Of a DNA stretch of 64,000 nt, positions 35,359 to 42,912 are shown piece after piece. A program made the position numbers and the translations under genes. Each line of letters opens with the position of its first letter. Position 1 is the stretch's first letter. Below the pieces are notes generated by a model. That model saw only the letters and a program-made list of their open reading frames with translations. It was not told where the DNA came from and searched no databases. This stretch comes from Chloroflexota bacterium (lineage in GTDB: Bacteria > Chloroflexota > UBA11872 > VXOZ01): NCBI GenBank assembly GCA_958295775.1, contig CATQHC010000009.1, forward strand, positions 558,001-622,000, written 5' to 3'.

Positions 35359-36872
35359 ACTATCCTCAAAATGAGCCTGTTGCAGTTCACGCGCGGGCAA
35401 AACGTCGTTTTCCCGACTACACGGTGGAAGCCGCTTTCCCCGTATGCTTGCCGGTCTATGAGGTTCGACTGACGGTTACCGTCATAGATGAACATAAGCT
35501 CTCTACCACTGCCCTCTTTATTCTGCGGCTGTTGTCAGTTGGCATCTCACAACCTGCCGAACTCGGCAGGTTGCTGGGCATAGCAGACAGCTTTGTGACA
35601 GGCGCTGCCGCCGAACTCCTTAGTGCAAACTTGATACGCCAACGACTTGATCAGAGAATTGAGATGACTGATCAGGGACGTACAGTGCTCAGTGATGGCG
35701 GAAAATCATTTCGTCCTCGGAATCGATCAATAAAGGTTCCTTATGATCACTTAACCAAGAAGGTCATTGACATTGACATTGATCGTCTGTTGGACAGGGA
35801 AGTCGTTCGAAAGGATGGCGCATTTATCGTTCCCGCCAGGCCTCGAAAGCCTCGTCAAGGCAATATCAGCATTGCCCAAGTAAGAAACTATGCTCGCGGA
35901 AATATCTCAAAGGAGACAGAGGTTTTCGACGTTTCTGCTCTGAAAGACACGAGACTCCGCTACCGGGATGATGTCATTTTGGTCAAGATGACTGCACCCA
36001 ACGCGAGCACGCCAATTTTCGCAGCCTACCGCGCCCAACAGTATCTTGAAGAAGAGACTGCCTCAATACAGAGATTGGCAGATAATGGCGCGGACCTAGT
36101 GCCGGAGGAATGGAAGGCAGAATCGCCTGCGTCTCGGCCAGGATCCGTAGTTGCTTCTAGTGAGGAGACGGATCTTCTTGCCACTATTGAGGAGCTCAAC
36201 CTTGAATCCAGCGAAAAGGCCCAGGCTGCTATAGAGGCAAAACTGATTAAGGGAGAAACTCAGAATGCTCAAGAACGTGCTGACCTCGAGGCTCGCATCA
36301 AAAATCTAGAGCTAGAAAAGCTGGAACTGAATAACAGGCTAGCCAAGCGTGAACATAAGCTGCATGAATTGACAAAAGGGGGAATTCGCTTGATCAAGAC
36401 TGAAGAACACCGGCCACTCCTGCTTCAAGCGATAGACAAGGCATCCTTGGAACTTACGCTTGTTTCAGCATGGATAGATCCGTATGCATTTGATAGTGAA
36501 GTATGTCACAAGCTAGCCGCTGCAATAGACAGAGGAGCAACGGTACGAATTGCCTGGGGAATGGGTGTGAATCGCCGATATGGACAAGATGGACAGCGTA
36601 ACAAGATAAAAGGGGAAAAGGCACTTGCAGAATTGAAGAAGCTGATTCCAAAGGAAAGAGATCATCAGCTAATTGACAAGGTTACAGAAACTCATGAAAA
36701 GTTCATCATCTGTGATGATATATTCTGTGCGTGGGGAAGCCTTAACTGGCTCTCCTACCGTGGAGAACTTGATCGAGGATACCGTCGAGAAACTAGCTCC
36801 TACTCAGAAAGACCTAGCGACATCATTCTATGGCAGACTAATGCCGCGACTCTCTTTAAACCAATGAGTTAG
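35355..36872 (+). CDS. Winged-helix/coiled-coil/PLD nuclease-like protein, MkoB-like
   Basis: 505 residues. ATG 35355 overlaps the kinase-helicase stop (ATGA), implying translational coupling. Residues about 45-115 look like a winged helix (LFILRLLSVGISQPAELGRLLGI...MTDQGRTVLSDGG). Residues about 285-345 are a charged coiled coil. The C-terminal domain has one phospholipase-D motif, H447-E-K449-x4-D454 with G461-S-L-N464, and a downstream Glu-rich loop. One HKD motif per chain implies a dimeric active site, probably a nuclease rather than a lipase. No membrane segment or signal peptide. Defence effector role is inference from the Mokosh-like pairing. Confidence 0.82.
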   Translation: MNYPQNEPVAVHARAKRRFPDYTVEAAFPVCLPVYEVRLTVTVIDEHKLSTTALFILRLLSVGISQPAELGRLLGIADSFVTGAAAELLSANLIRQRLDQRIEMTDQGRTVLSDGGKSFRPRNRSIKVPYDHLTKKVIDIDIDRLLDREVVRKDGAFIVPARPRKPRQGNISIAQVRNYARGNISKETEVFDVSALKDTRLRYRDDVILVKMTAPNASTPIFAAYRAQQYLEEETASIQRLADNGADLVPEEWKAESPASRPGSVVASSEETDLLATIEELNLESSEKAQAAIEAKLIKGETQNAQERADLEARIKNLELEKLELNNRLAKREHKLHELTKGGIRLIKTEEHRPLLLQAIDKASLELTLVSAWIDPYAFDSEVCHKLAAAIDRGATVRIAWGMGVNRRYGQDGQRNKIKGEKALAELKKLIPKERDHQLIDKVTETHEKFIICDDIFCAWGSLNWLSYRGELDRGYRRETSSYSERPSDIILWQTNAATLFKPMS

Positions 36873-36911
36873 GAACCTTGCCCAAGATGATGTTAACCAT
36901 CCGCCCAAGGA

Positions 36912-36944
36912 GCATGGGAAAAGTTCCCACGCTTACAGTTTATT
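36912..36944 (+). terminator. Candidate terminator after the Mokosh-like operon
   Basis: TGGGAA-AAG-TTCCCA forms a 6-bp stem extended by flanking GC/GC pairs across one mismatch, followed by TTACAGTTTATT. It lies about 40 bases after the PLD gene stop. Confidence 0.5.
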
Positions 36945-36957
36945 AGCGATAATTGGC

Positions 36958-36988
36958 CGTCATTCCCGCGCACGCGGAAATCCATCTT
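36958..36988. repeat. ATTCCCGC-type hairpin repeat (family C)
   Basis: CGTCATTCCCGCGCACGCGG continues AAATCCATCTT, the reverse orientation of the 15371 copy. It marks the right edge of the AT-rich island. Confidence 0.5.
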
Positions 36989-37009
36989 CACGTGACGTTG
37001 CCTGTGCGG

Positions 37010-38293
37010 CTACGCTTCTAGCGTGGAACAGGCTTCCCTCACCACCGTGGCAACGTCATCGCCCCGCGCGAGGCCCTCCACGATAGCATTCATGGCGCGC
37101 TGCATGAGCAGGTTCTGGGGTAGCCCGCGTCCATGTTCCAGCGATTGCTGTATTGCCGCGATCTCTGCGGGGAGAAGGTTCTCGTCGAAGTCGCCAAGGC
37201 GCGCTACCGCATCTCTCCGCGCGGGCACTTTCGCGAGCGGCTGCATGACGTCGACGAGACCCTTGAGCGCCGTATAGGCCGTCTCCATGTTCTGCGAGCG
37301 CGCGGCAATGGCAATGCCCATATTGCCAGCCACCGGAACGCTGCGCACTTTGCCCTGTGGCAACGCCGCCCAGCGATAACCGGCTCTCGAGAAGTACTGT
37401 TGTGGTAGGTACAGCATTGCCGGCCACAACCTTGATGCCGATTCAGAATCCTGCCACTCAAACACACTCGTCACAGGCGGGGCAACCCGATGGGTATGCA
37501 GCAGGTCGCGGCAGAAGTGCAGAGCCTCCGCGGCCGCCGGATCCTGCAGCAGGCAACTCATTGTCGTCGGATCGGCCAACTCTGCCTCATTTTGCCACAA
37601 CGCCCACCAGTATCCGCTCTCTTGTGTAAACAGTCCCCAGCGCTGCGCCTCGCCTTTTTCATTGCGTTGCGTCAATTTGACTGAGTTCTCCACTAAGTCA
37701 TCCCAGCCCCAACTATCGTCCACCGCAGGCACGCCCCGCTCCGCGAAGTACGCAGAATCATAGTGAACCATCAATGGGTTTGCGTCGACCGGCAAAGCGA
37801 ACAGCCCGCCCTCCGACCGAAACTGATCGACCAGGTACGGGAAGTGCCCTTGGATGAGCGTCGGTTCATCAGCGGCGATGAACTGGTCCAAGGGCGCTAG
37901 CACGCCCTGCTCTCCCAGCCATTGCGCCAAGAAGGGATTCACGGTGAATAAGTCCGCATCGAGGCTCTGGTACCACGCCAGAAACTCCTCCTGATTTCTG
38001 GGGCGGGGATTAGCTTGCTCTGGGGAAACGAGGCCCGACTGCAAGGTGTAGCCCCCCATAGTGGGACCATTGGGGTTTTCCGTGTCAGCCAGCAATGCCG
38101 CCATTACCTTTTCAAGCGTATTGGGCATACGCCGCGCAAAACCGGTCGATACACGCAGTTCGCTAAACCACGTGGATGCCCAGATTAGCTCTCCCTCTTT
38201 ACTTCGGGTCGGCAGCGACGTTGCAGACCCGGGGGCGCCGCAGGCGGCCGCTAGCGCTGCTGTGCCTGCCAACAATGTTCGGCGTGTTAGCAT
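37010..38293 (-). CDS. Extracellular solute-binding lipoprotein (ABC type), paralog 1
   Basis: 427 residues. A twin-arginine lipoprotein signal, MLTRRTLLAG with lipobox LAAAC (C18), predicts export and lipid anchoring. The remainder is a family-1 type solute-binding protein, with FTVNPFLAQWL, FALPVDANPLMVHYDSAYFAERGVP and PQGKVRSVPVAGNMGIAIA typical of sugar-binding proteins of the MalE/UgpB kind. No permease or ATPase genes are adjacent, so it must work with transporter parts encoded elsewhere. It is a close relative of the proteins at 38997 and the remnant at 38513. Confidence 0.85.
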   Translation of the reverse strand: MLTRRTLLAGTAALAAACGAPGSATSLPTRSKEGELIWASTWFSELRVSTGFARRMPNTLEKVMAALLADTENPNGPTMGGYTLQSGLVSPEQANPRPRNQEEFLAWYQSLDADLFTVNPFLAQWLGEQGVLAPLDQFIAADEPTLIQGHFPYLVDQFRSEGGLFALPVDANPLMVHYDSAYFAERGVPAVDDSWGWDDLVENSVKLTQRNEKGEAQRWGLFTQESGYWWALWQNEAELADPTTMSCLLQDPAAAEALHFCRDLLHTHRVAPPVTSVFEWQDSESASRLWPAMLYLPQQYFSRAGYRWAALPQGKVRSVPVAGNMGIAIAARSQNMETAYTALKGLVDVMQPLAKVPARRDAVARLGDFDENLLPAEIAAIQQSLEHGRGLPQNLLMQRAMNAIVEGLARGDDVATVVREACSTLEA

Positions 38294-38512
38294 CTTTTCT
38301 TGTTCCTTTCAACGCTTTCGTTGATCTCACGTTTCGGCTCGTTCTCTAGAGATCGTTACACCTTTCCCGCATATGGTCGCTCCACCAGGAATACAATCCA
38401 GTGCCTGTCAGCGAAATTATCCCAGCGAGCGTCCTCCCGAAATGTCAAATTGCGGGAAGAACCGTCATTTGCCGATAACCCCCTAAATGTAATCCTCTCC
38501 TCAAGCCCGCCG

Positions 38513-38924
38513 TTAATCTTCTATCCAAGAACAAGCTGCGTTTACGAGTGTCGACACCCGGTCGCCGCGCACCAGACCTTCTGTGATTTTCTGCATGGCG
38601 CCGGACGTCAACTCGTCCCACGGCAGCGGGCGCCCATATTCCAAAGAATTCTGAACGGCCGTCACCTCTTCGGGCAGGAGGCCCGGCCGCATCTCTGCCA
38701 GCCGCGCGACCGCCTCTCTCTGCGCAGGCACCGCGACAAACCGCTGCATGGCTTGCAGCAGGCCCTGTAAGGCCACATATGCCGTCTCTGTGTGCTCCCG
38801 TCCGCGCGACAATCGCAAGTCCGATAACTTGGGGCTGGCTCGGCGCGGAGAATGAAGACTCGAGAGTACTACACCCGGCCGCCAGCGCCGTTGTGCTCGC
38901 AATCAATGCGCGACGGGTAAGCAT
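38513..38924 (-). pseudogene. Remnant of a third solute-binding lipoprotein gene
   Basis: The N-terminus survives in one frame (MLTRRALIAS, lipobox LAAGC, C18) to about residue 40 (GLAIVAR). The C-terminal about 90 residues continue in another frame (HTETAYVALQGLLQAMQRF ... ACSWIED), aligning with the end of the paralog at 37010 (NMETAYTALKGLVDVM). About 300 internal residues are missing and one frameshift lies at the junction. The track's two overlapping ORFs (38445..38924 and 38513..38902) are the two halves. It sits between two intact paralogs. Confidence 0.85.
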
Positions 38925-38996
38925 TGTTCTGCTCCCTTCAGGCTGCCTTCAGTCTCGATTCTCGGCGTATTCCCTGCACCGTGAATCTTTCCTCGC

Positions 38997-40340
38997 TCAC
39001 ACGCGGGCACAGGCCCTGCTCGTAATGGCCTCAACATGGTCACCGCGTACGAGCGCCGCCAAAATTCGGTCCAACCCCGGCGCGGCCTCTCGCGTGAGCT
39101 GGAAGGCCGCATCTCCCATGCTGAGCGCCTGCGCCAGCGTAGGAATTCCGTCGTTCATTGGGACTCCTTGCGGCAGCATGCGGCCGTGCTCCAGGGACGC
39201 CTGCACGGCCGCGACTTCGGCGGGACGGAGGTTGCGGCGGAACTTGGCAAGCTGCGCGACCGCTTCCCTCTTCGCCGGCACGCTCACGTACTGCTGCATG
39301 ATGCCGACCAGACCCTTGAGCGCCGTCGCTGCCGCTTCGAGGTCTTCCGTCCAGTCCGTAATCGCAATGCTCATGTCGCTGTACACCGGCACACTGCGCA
39401 CCTTGCCGTGGGGCAATTTCGCCCAGCGGTAATCTCCATTCCACATGTGTTGGCGTGGGGTATAGAACATGGCGGGCCACGAGTCTGCGGTAACCTCGTA
39501 CAACTTCGCTGCATCATCGCTCATCAGCGGTGGTGATACGCGATGGTTGTGCAGCAGATTGCTATAGAACTCCAAGGCTTCGCCAGCGGCCGGATCCTGC
39601 AAGCAGCACTCCCCCGTCTCGGGATCGCGAAGCTCCGCCTCGTTTTGCCACAGCATCCACCACAGCCCGTAGCGGTGGGCCTCAAATCCCCAGTGCTCGG
39701 TAGCGCCGCTTTCATCACGCCGTGTCAACGTCACCGCGCTCTCCACCAGGGCATCCCAGTTCCAGCCACTATCGACAGGCGGCACCCCGGCGGCCGCAAA
39801 ATAGCGGGCGTCGTAGTAGAGCATCAGTGGCAGCGCGTTCACCGGCAATGCGTAGAGTGAGCCTTCGAAGCGGTACGGATCGAGCAGGTAGGGGTAGAAT
39901 TCCTGGGTAAGGAGCTTGCTGTCGGCGCTCAGCACACGGTCTATGGGCAGGAGCACGCGCTGGTCTGCCAAAGCCCGCACCATCGGGGCAGGCAGCGACA
40001 GGAGGTCAACTTCCAAGGAGCCTAGCCAATCAACAAGCTGACCCCAACTTGCGGGATAGGGATGCCAGTTCTCGATGAGGCGCGGAGTCACGCGGTAGTT
40101 GCCGCGCACTGGGCCGTTGGGGTTTTCCTTATCTTCCCCCAACGCCGCGACCGCGCTTTGGAGTTTCGCGAGGAGGTCCTGCTCACGCGCAGCAGGTTCG
40201 TACAATCCGCCAAAGGTCAGGGAGAACCAGGTGAGTTCGGCCGGTTTCGGCAGACTTGGAACTAACAGAAAAGACCTCATAGGCCCACAACCGGCGCCAA
40301 GCGCGGCCGCACCTATCACTAAAGCTCGGCGTGAAAGCAT
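38997..40340 (-). CDS. Extracellular solute-binding lipoprotein (ABC type), paralog 2
   Basis: 447 residues from ATG 40340; the track's TTG 40358 adds six residues before the signal. Tat-like lipoprotein signal MLSRRALVIG with lipobox LGAGC (C18). It shares with the 37010 protein the ENPNGP motif, YALPVNALPLMLYYDARYF, the CCLQDPAAGEAL region and GKVRSVPVYSDMSIAI. It is probably a carbohydrate or oligosaccharide binding protein. No permease genes follow. The upstream gap (40341-40805) holds repeats only. Confidence 0.85.
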   Translation of the reverse strand: MLSRRALVIGAAALGAGCGPMRSFLLVPSLPKPAELTWFSLTFGGLYEPAAREQDLLAKLQSAVAALGEDKENPNGPVRGNYRVTPRLIENWHPYPASWGQLVDWLGSLEVDLLSLPAPMVRALADQRVLLPIDRVLSADSKLLTQEFYPYLLDPYRFEGSLYALPVNALPLMLYYDARYFAAAGVPPVDSGWNWDALVESAVTLTRRDESGATEHWGFEAHRYGLWWMLWQNEAELRDPETGECCLQDPAAGEALEFYSNLLHNHRVSPPLMSDDAAKLYEVTADSWPAMFYTPRQHMWNGDYRWAKLPHGKVRSVPVYSDMSIAITDWTEDLEAAATALKGLVGIMQQYVSVPAKREAVAQLAKFRRNLRPAEVAAVQASLEHGRMLPQGVPMNDGIPTLAQALSMGDAAFQLTREAAPGLDRILAALVRGDHVEAITSRACARV

Positions 40341-40648
40341 CGCGCCCTGCCTCTGCAATGACGCTACGTAGTTGCGTACGTGCTCTCAGCCCCCTCACCG
40401 CATACCCACACTCTTGGAAGCAGATATGCCACTCTCTTTAATTATGGTAGCACAATCTGTCAATCATTTTAGCCGGAAGATTCCGTGCTGCGGCGAAGAC
40501 TTGACTGAACGGCGGGCTTGGCCCTGTTACACAGGAAGTTGCGATTTTGTGATGAGTACTCCCCACTAGACCGAAAGTAACGGGTGCAGTCTGGAGTCCT
40601 AAAGGTGAGTAGAAGCTATCTCATTAATCGGTTCGACGGCCAATTTGT

Positions 40649-40729
40649 GCTTCGACAAGGGCTTCGCGCAGCACTCAGCACGAACGGATTCTTGCCTCTT
40701 CCATTCCCCTGAGCCTGTCGCAGGGCAGG
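40649..40729. repeat. Family A repeat with an inverted partner
   Basis: CTTCGACAAGG with a GCTTCGCGCAG insertion and CTCAGCACGAACGG (40649-40687) is followed by the opposite-strand half CCCCTGAGCCTGTCGCAGGG (40706-). The same inserted form recurs at 58831. The surrounding 40341-40805 gap shows no gene. Confidence 0.65.
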
Positions 40730-40805
40730 TCTACACCGAGCGCTGCATTTGTGAGACAAGCTCCAGACAAGGTCACGCCGGGCGTGTTCTGTGCCCGCCG
40801 TTACT

Positions 40806-41780
40806 TCAGCGTCGCAGCCAGCAGTTCACGCCGTGCCTTGCGCCGTCCACAGACAGCCACTCCGGCCAGGAGGCCTGCTGTGTGAATCCGTGTGCCTGCA
40901 GGAGATCGTTCTTTGGCGAATCCTGGTCGGCATACGCAAAGATCGGCTTTGAGGGAAGAGGCAGGGCCGCGAGCAAGTCTGAAGCCGCGTGCCACGCCAC
41001 CGGATGCATGAGGAAATCGAGCAACGCCGCCGCTCCTCCCCAGATCGGGTCGTCCTCAAGGCTCGCCCAACCCACCACCAGACCCGCTTCGTTTTCCAAC
41101 ACCCGTGCCACGATGGACGAATCCTCAGCCTCCAGGTCCCGCATGTACTTGGTGTAGTCGCCTTCAAAGTTGCGCAGACCCCAGAGGCGGCGGGCGGTGT
41201 GCCGGAGGCGGTCGCCTTGGGGCTGTATGCACAGCAAATTCACCAGCGGCCAGTGCTGCCAACGCGGCGACGCGATGCCGGTGATCTCAGCCTGCCAGAG
41301 TCCCTCAGCCTGTTCCGGCCGCGCCCAATACCACATGGCGCCGCTGCCCTCGACAATGCTGCGAAAGCCATAGCCGTGGTAGATCCAGTAGGGCGGCGAA
41401 TCGAACCCGGTGCCGAGGGTGAGTGTCCGTCCGCCGCGCTCCTGGAAATCCTTCATCTGCGCGGCCATGATGCGGCTCGCGATGCCCTTGCGCCGCTGCT
41501 CGGGAAGCGTATAGACGTGGCCCAGAATGCCGATGCCGCCGTACTCCACTGTCATAATGTTCCCAACTGCCTCGCCCTTGATGATGCCAAGGTAAAAGCG
41601 CGTTTCGAGTTCATCGAGCGGCCCCGCAATGCTCCGCGCGATATGCCAGTGTACATGGTCACGCTTGTGGACGAGCAAGCGTTGCACGCCATTGGCCCAA
41701 CTCTCCTCCGGCTGCTTTACCAGCAGACACTGCATCCGCTCTCCGGTCTTGAGGGTAACTCTCGCCAGTTGGTGCACCAT
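40806..41780 (-). CDS. GNAT-family N-acetyltransferase
   Basis: About 324 residues from ATG 41780 (AAGGAG 13 bases upstream; the track start at 41834 is less likely). The acetyl-CoA motif A is VYTLPEQRRKGIASRIMAAQ near residue 105, followed by the family's GRTLTLGTGFDSPPYWIYHGYGF. The C-terminal half, with LLDFLMHPVAWHAASDLLAAL and FAYADQDSPKNDLLQAHGF, looks like a second, degenerate GNAT-like fold. The acceptor substrate is unknown. It stands alone, divergent from the VC0807-like gene. Confidence 0.8.
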   Translation of the reverse strand: MVHQLARVTLKTGERMQCLLVKQPEESWANGVQRLLVHKRDHVHWHIARSIAGPLDELETRFYLGIIKGEAVGNIMTVEYGGIGILGHVYTLPEQRRKGIASRIMAAQMKDFQERGGRTLTLGTGFDSPPYWIYHGYGFRSIVEGSGAMWYWARPEQAEGLWQAEITGIASPRWQHWPLVNLLCIQPQGDRLRHTARRLWGLRNFEGDYTKYMRDLEAEDSSIVARVLENEAGLVVGWASLEDDPIWGGAAALLDFLMHPVAWHAASDLLAALPLPSKPIFAYADQDSPKNDLLQAHGFTQQASWPEWLSVDGARHGVNCWLRR

Positions 41781-41866
41781 AGTTGAAACGCAACTCCTTA
41801 CGCTGCCCAAATTTCCGTAGCAAGCACAACACATTCACGTTGATTGGGTCAAATACCGCACTACCC

Positions 41867-41882
41867 GACGCCTAGCGGCGTC
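41867..41882. other. Small hairpin in the divergent intergenic region 41781-42085
   Basis: GACGCC-TAGC-GGCGTC is a perfect 6-bp stem with a 4-nt loop. It is the only structure I noticed in this 305-base gap, which must hold divergent promoters. No operator family was recognised. Confidence 0.35.
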
Positions 41883-42085
41883 ACGCTTACTATCCCCGGC
41901 GCTCGCCCACGAGTGTCGCGACGGGTGGATAGCAGGCCGGTACTCCCTTGTCCATTCGCTTGGAATTACCGCTTGCCCTCAACCTGTTGAACGGCTAACC
42001 GGAATCTCTTGCTAGCCTCTCCCCAAAAATCCACATTGTACTATCATAGGGAGAAACGTAGCTGCACAGAGTAGGTGAGCCTGCA

Positions 42086-42790
42086 ATGAGTGAATCCGCA
42101 CAGCACGATGCGCCGAAACAACGTGAAAACCCGCTGCTCAGCATATTGATGAACATCGTAATCCCCGTGATTATTCTGATGCGCTTCAGCGGAGAAGAGT
42201 GGTTGGGGCCGGTGAACGGTCTGCTGGTCGCGCTGGCGTTTCCTCTCGTCTACGGGGTTTTCGATTTCTCCCAGCGGCGCACGTTCAACTTTCTTCCTAT
42301 AGTCGGCATTGTCGGTATTTTGCTCACGGGCGGCATCGGGCTGCTCAAGCTCGATCCAAAGTGGATTGCCGTAAAGGAAGCGGCAATTCCGCTTGTGATT
42401 GGGCTGGTGGTGCTTGGCTCGCTCAAGACCCGCTTCTCGCTGCTCACCATGCTGCTGAACCAGGTAATCGACAGCGCGGCGGTGAACGCCGCCCTCGATG
42501 CCCGCGGCACACGGCCGGAATACAGCAAACGTCTCGTTACCGCCACGTACATCGTGGCGTCGTCCTTCTTTCTTTCCGCTACCCTCAATTATTTCCTGGC
42601 ACGCCTCGTCGTAGTAAGCCAGCCCGGCTCCACGGCCTTCAACGAAGAGTTGGGGAAGATGACGGCACTGAGTTTTCCGGTAATTTCGGTGCCCGCAATC
42701 ATCATCCTCACAATCGCCATAGTCTACACTGTCGTCGGCATTCGAAATCTTACCGGCATGGAGATGGAGCGCATCTTTCGCCAGCGCTAG
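42086..42790 (+). CDS. VC0807-like integral membrane protein
   Basis: 234 residues with about six hydrophobic segments (roughly 20-32, 44-62, 69-88, 97-112, 148-168, 195-222). The pattern NIVIPVIILMRFSGEEWLGP, FPLVYGVFDFSQRRTFN and LLNQVIDSAAVNAALDARG resembles the VC0807 family, which is of unknown function and loosely like septation or transporter fragments. ATG 42086 has AGGTGAG upstream. Its neighbours give no functional clue. Confidence 0.75.
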   Translation: MSESAQHDAPKQRENPLLSILMNIVIPVIILMRFSGEEWLGPVNGLLVALAFPLVYGVFDFSQRRTFNFLPIVGIVGILLTGGIGLLKLDPKWIAVKEAAIPLVIGLVVLGSLKTRFSLLTMLLNQVIDSAAVNAALDARGTRPEYSKRLVTATYIVASSFFLSATLNYFLARLVVVSQPGSTAFNEELGKMTALSFPVISVPAIIILTIAIVYTVVGIRNLTGMEMERIFRQR

Positions 42791-42832
42791 GGCTGGCGTA
42801 GGCCGGCTTTGGCTGCCTATCTTCCTTGCTAA

Positions 42833-42862
42833 TTGACAGATAGTGGTATTTGAACCTATACT
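42833..42862 (+). promoter_or_regulatory. Sigma70-type promoter for the tandem hydrolase gene
   Basis: A perfect TTGACA (42833-42838), an 18-base spacer and TATACT (42857-42862) lie 51 bases before the ATG at 42913. This is the best promoter match seen in the window. Confidence 0.7.
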
Positions 42863-42912
42863 CGCCTCAGTGCGTCGGTTTCGCATGTACGGCATGAAGG
42901 GATGATCACACG

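Noticed and set aside
36873-37009. Attachment site at the right edge of the defence island
   Set aside because: No matching duplication of this sequence was found at the left edge, and no tRNA gene or integrase is present.
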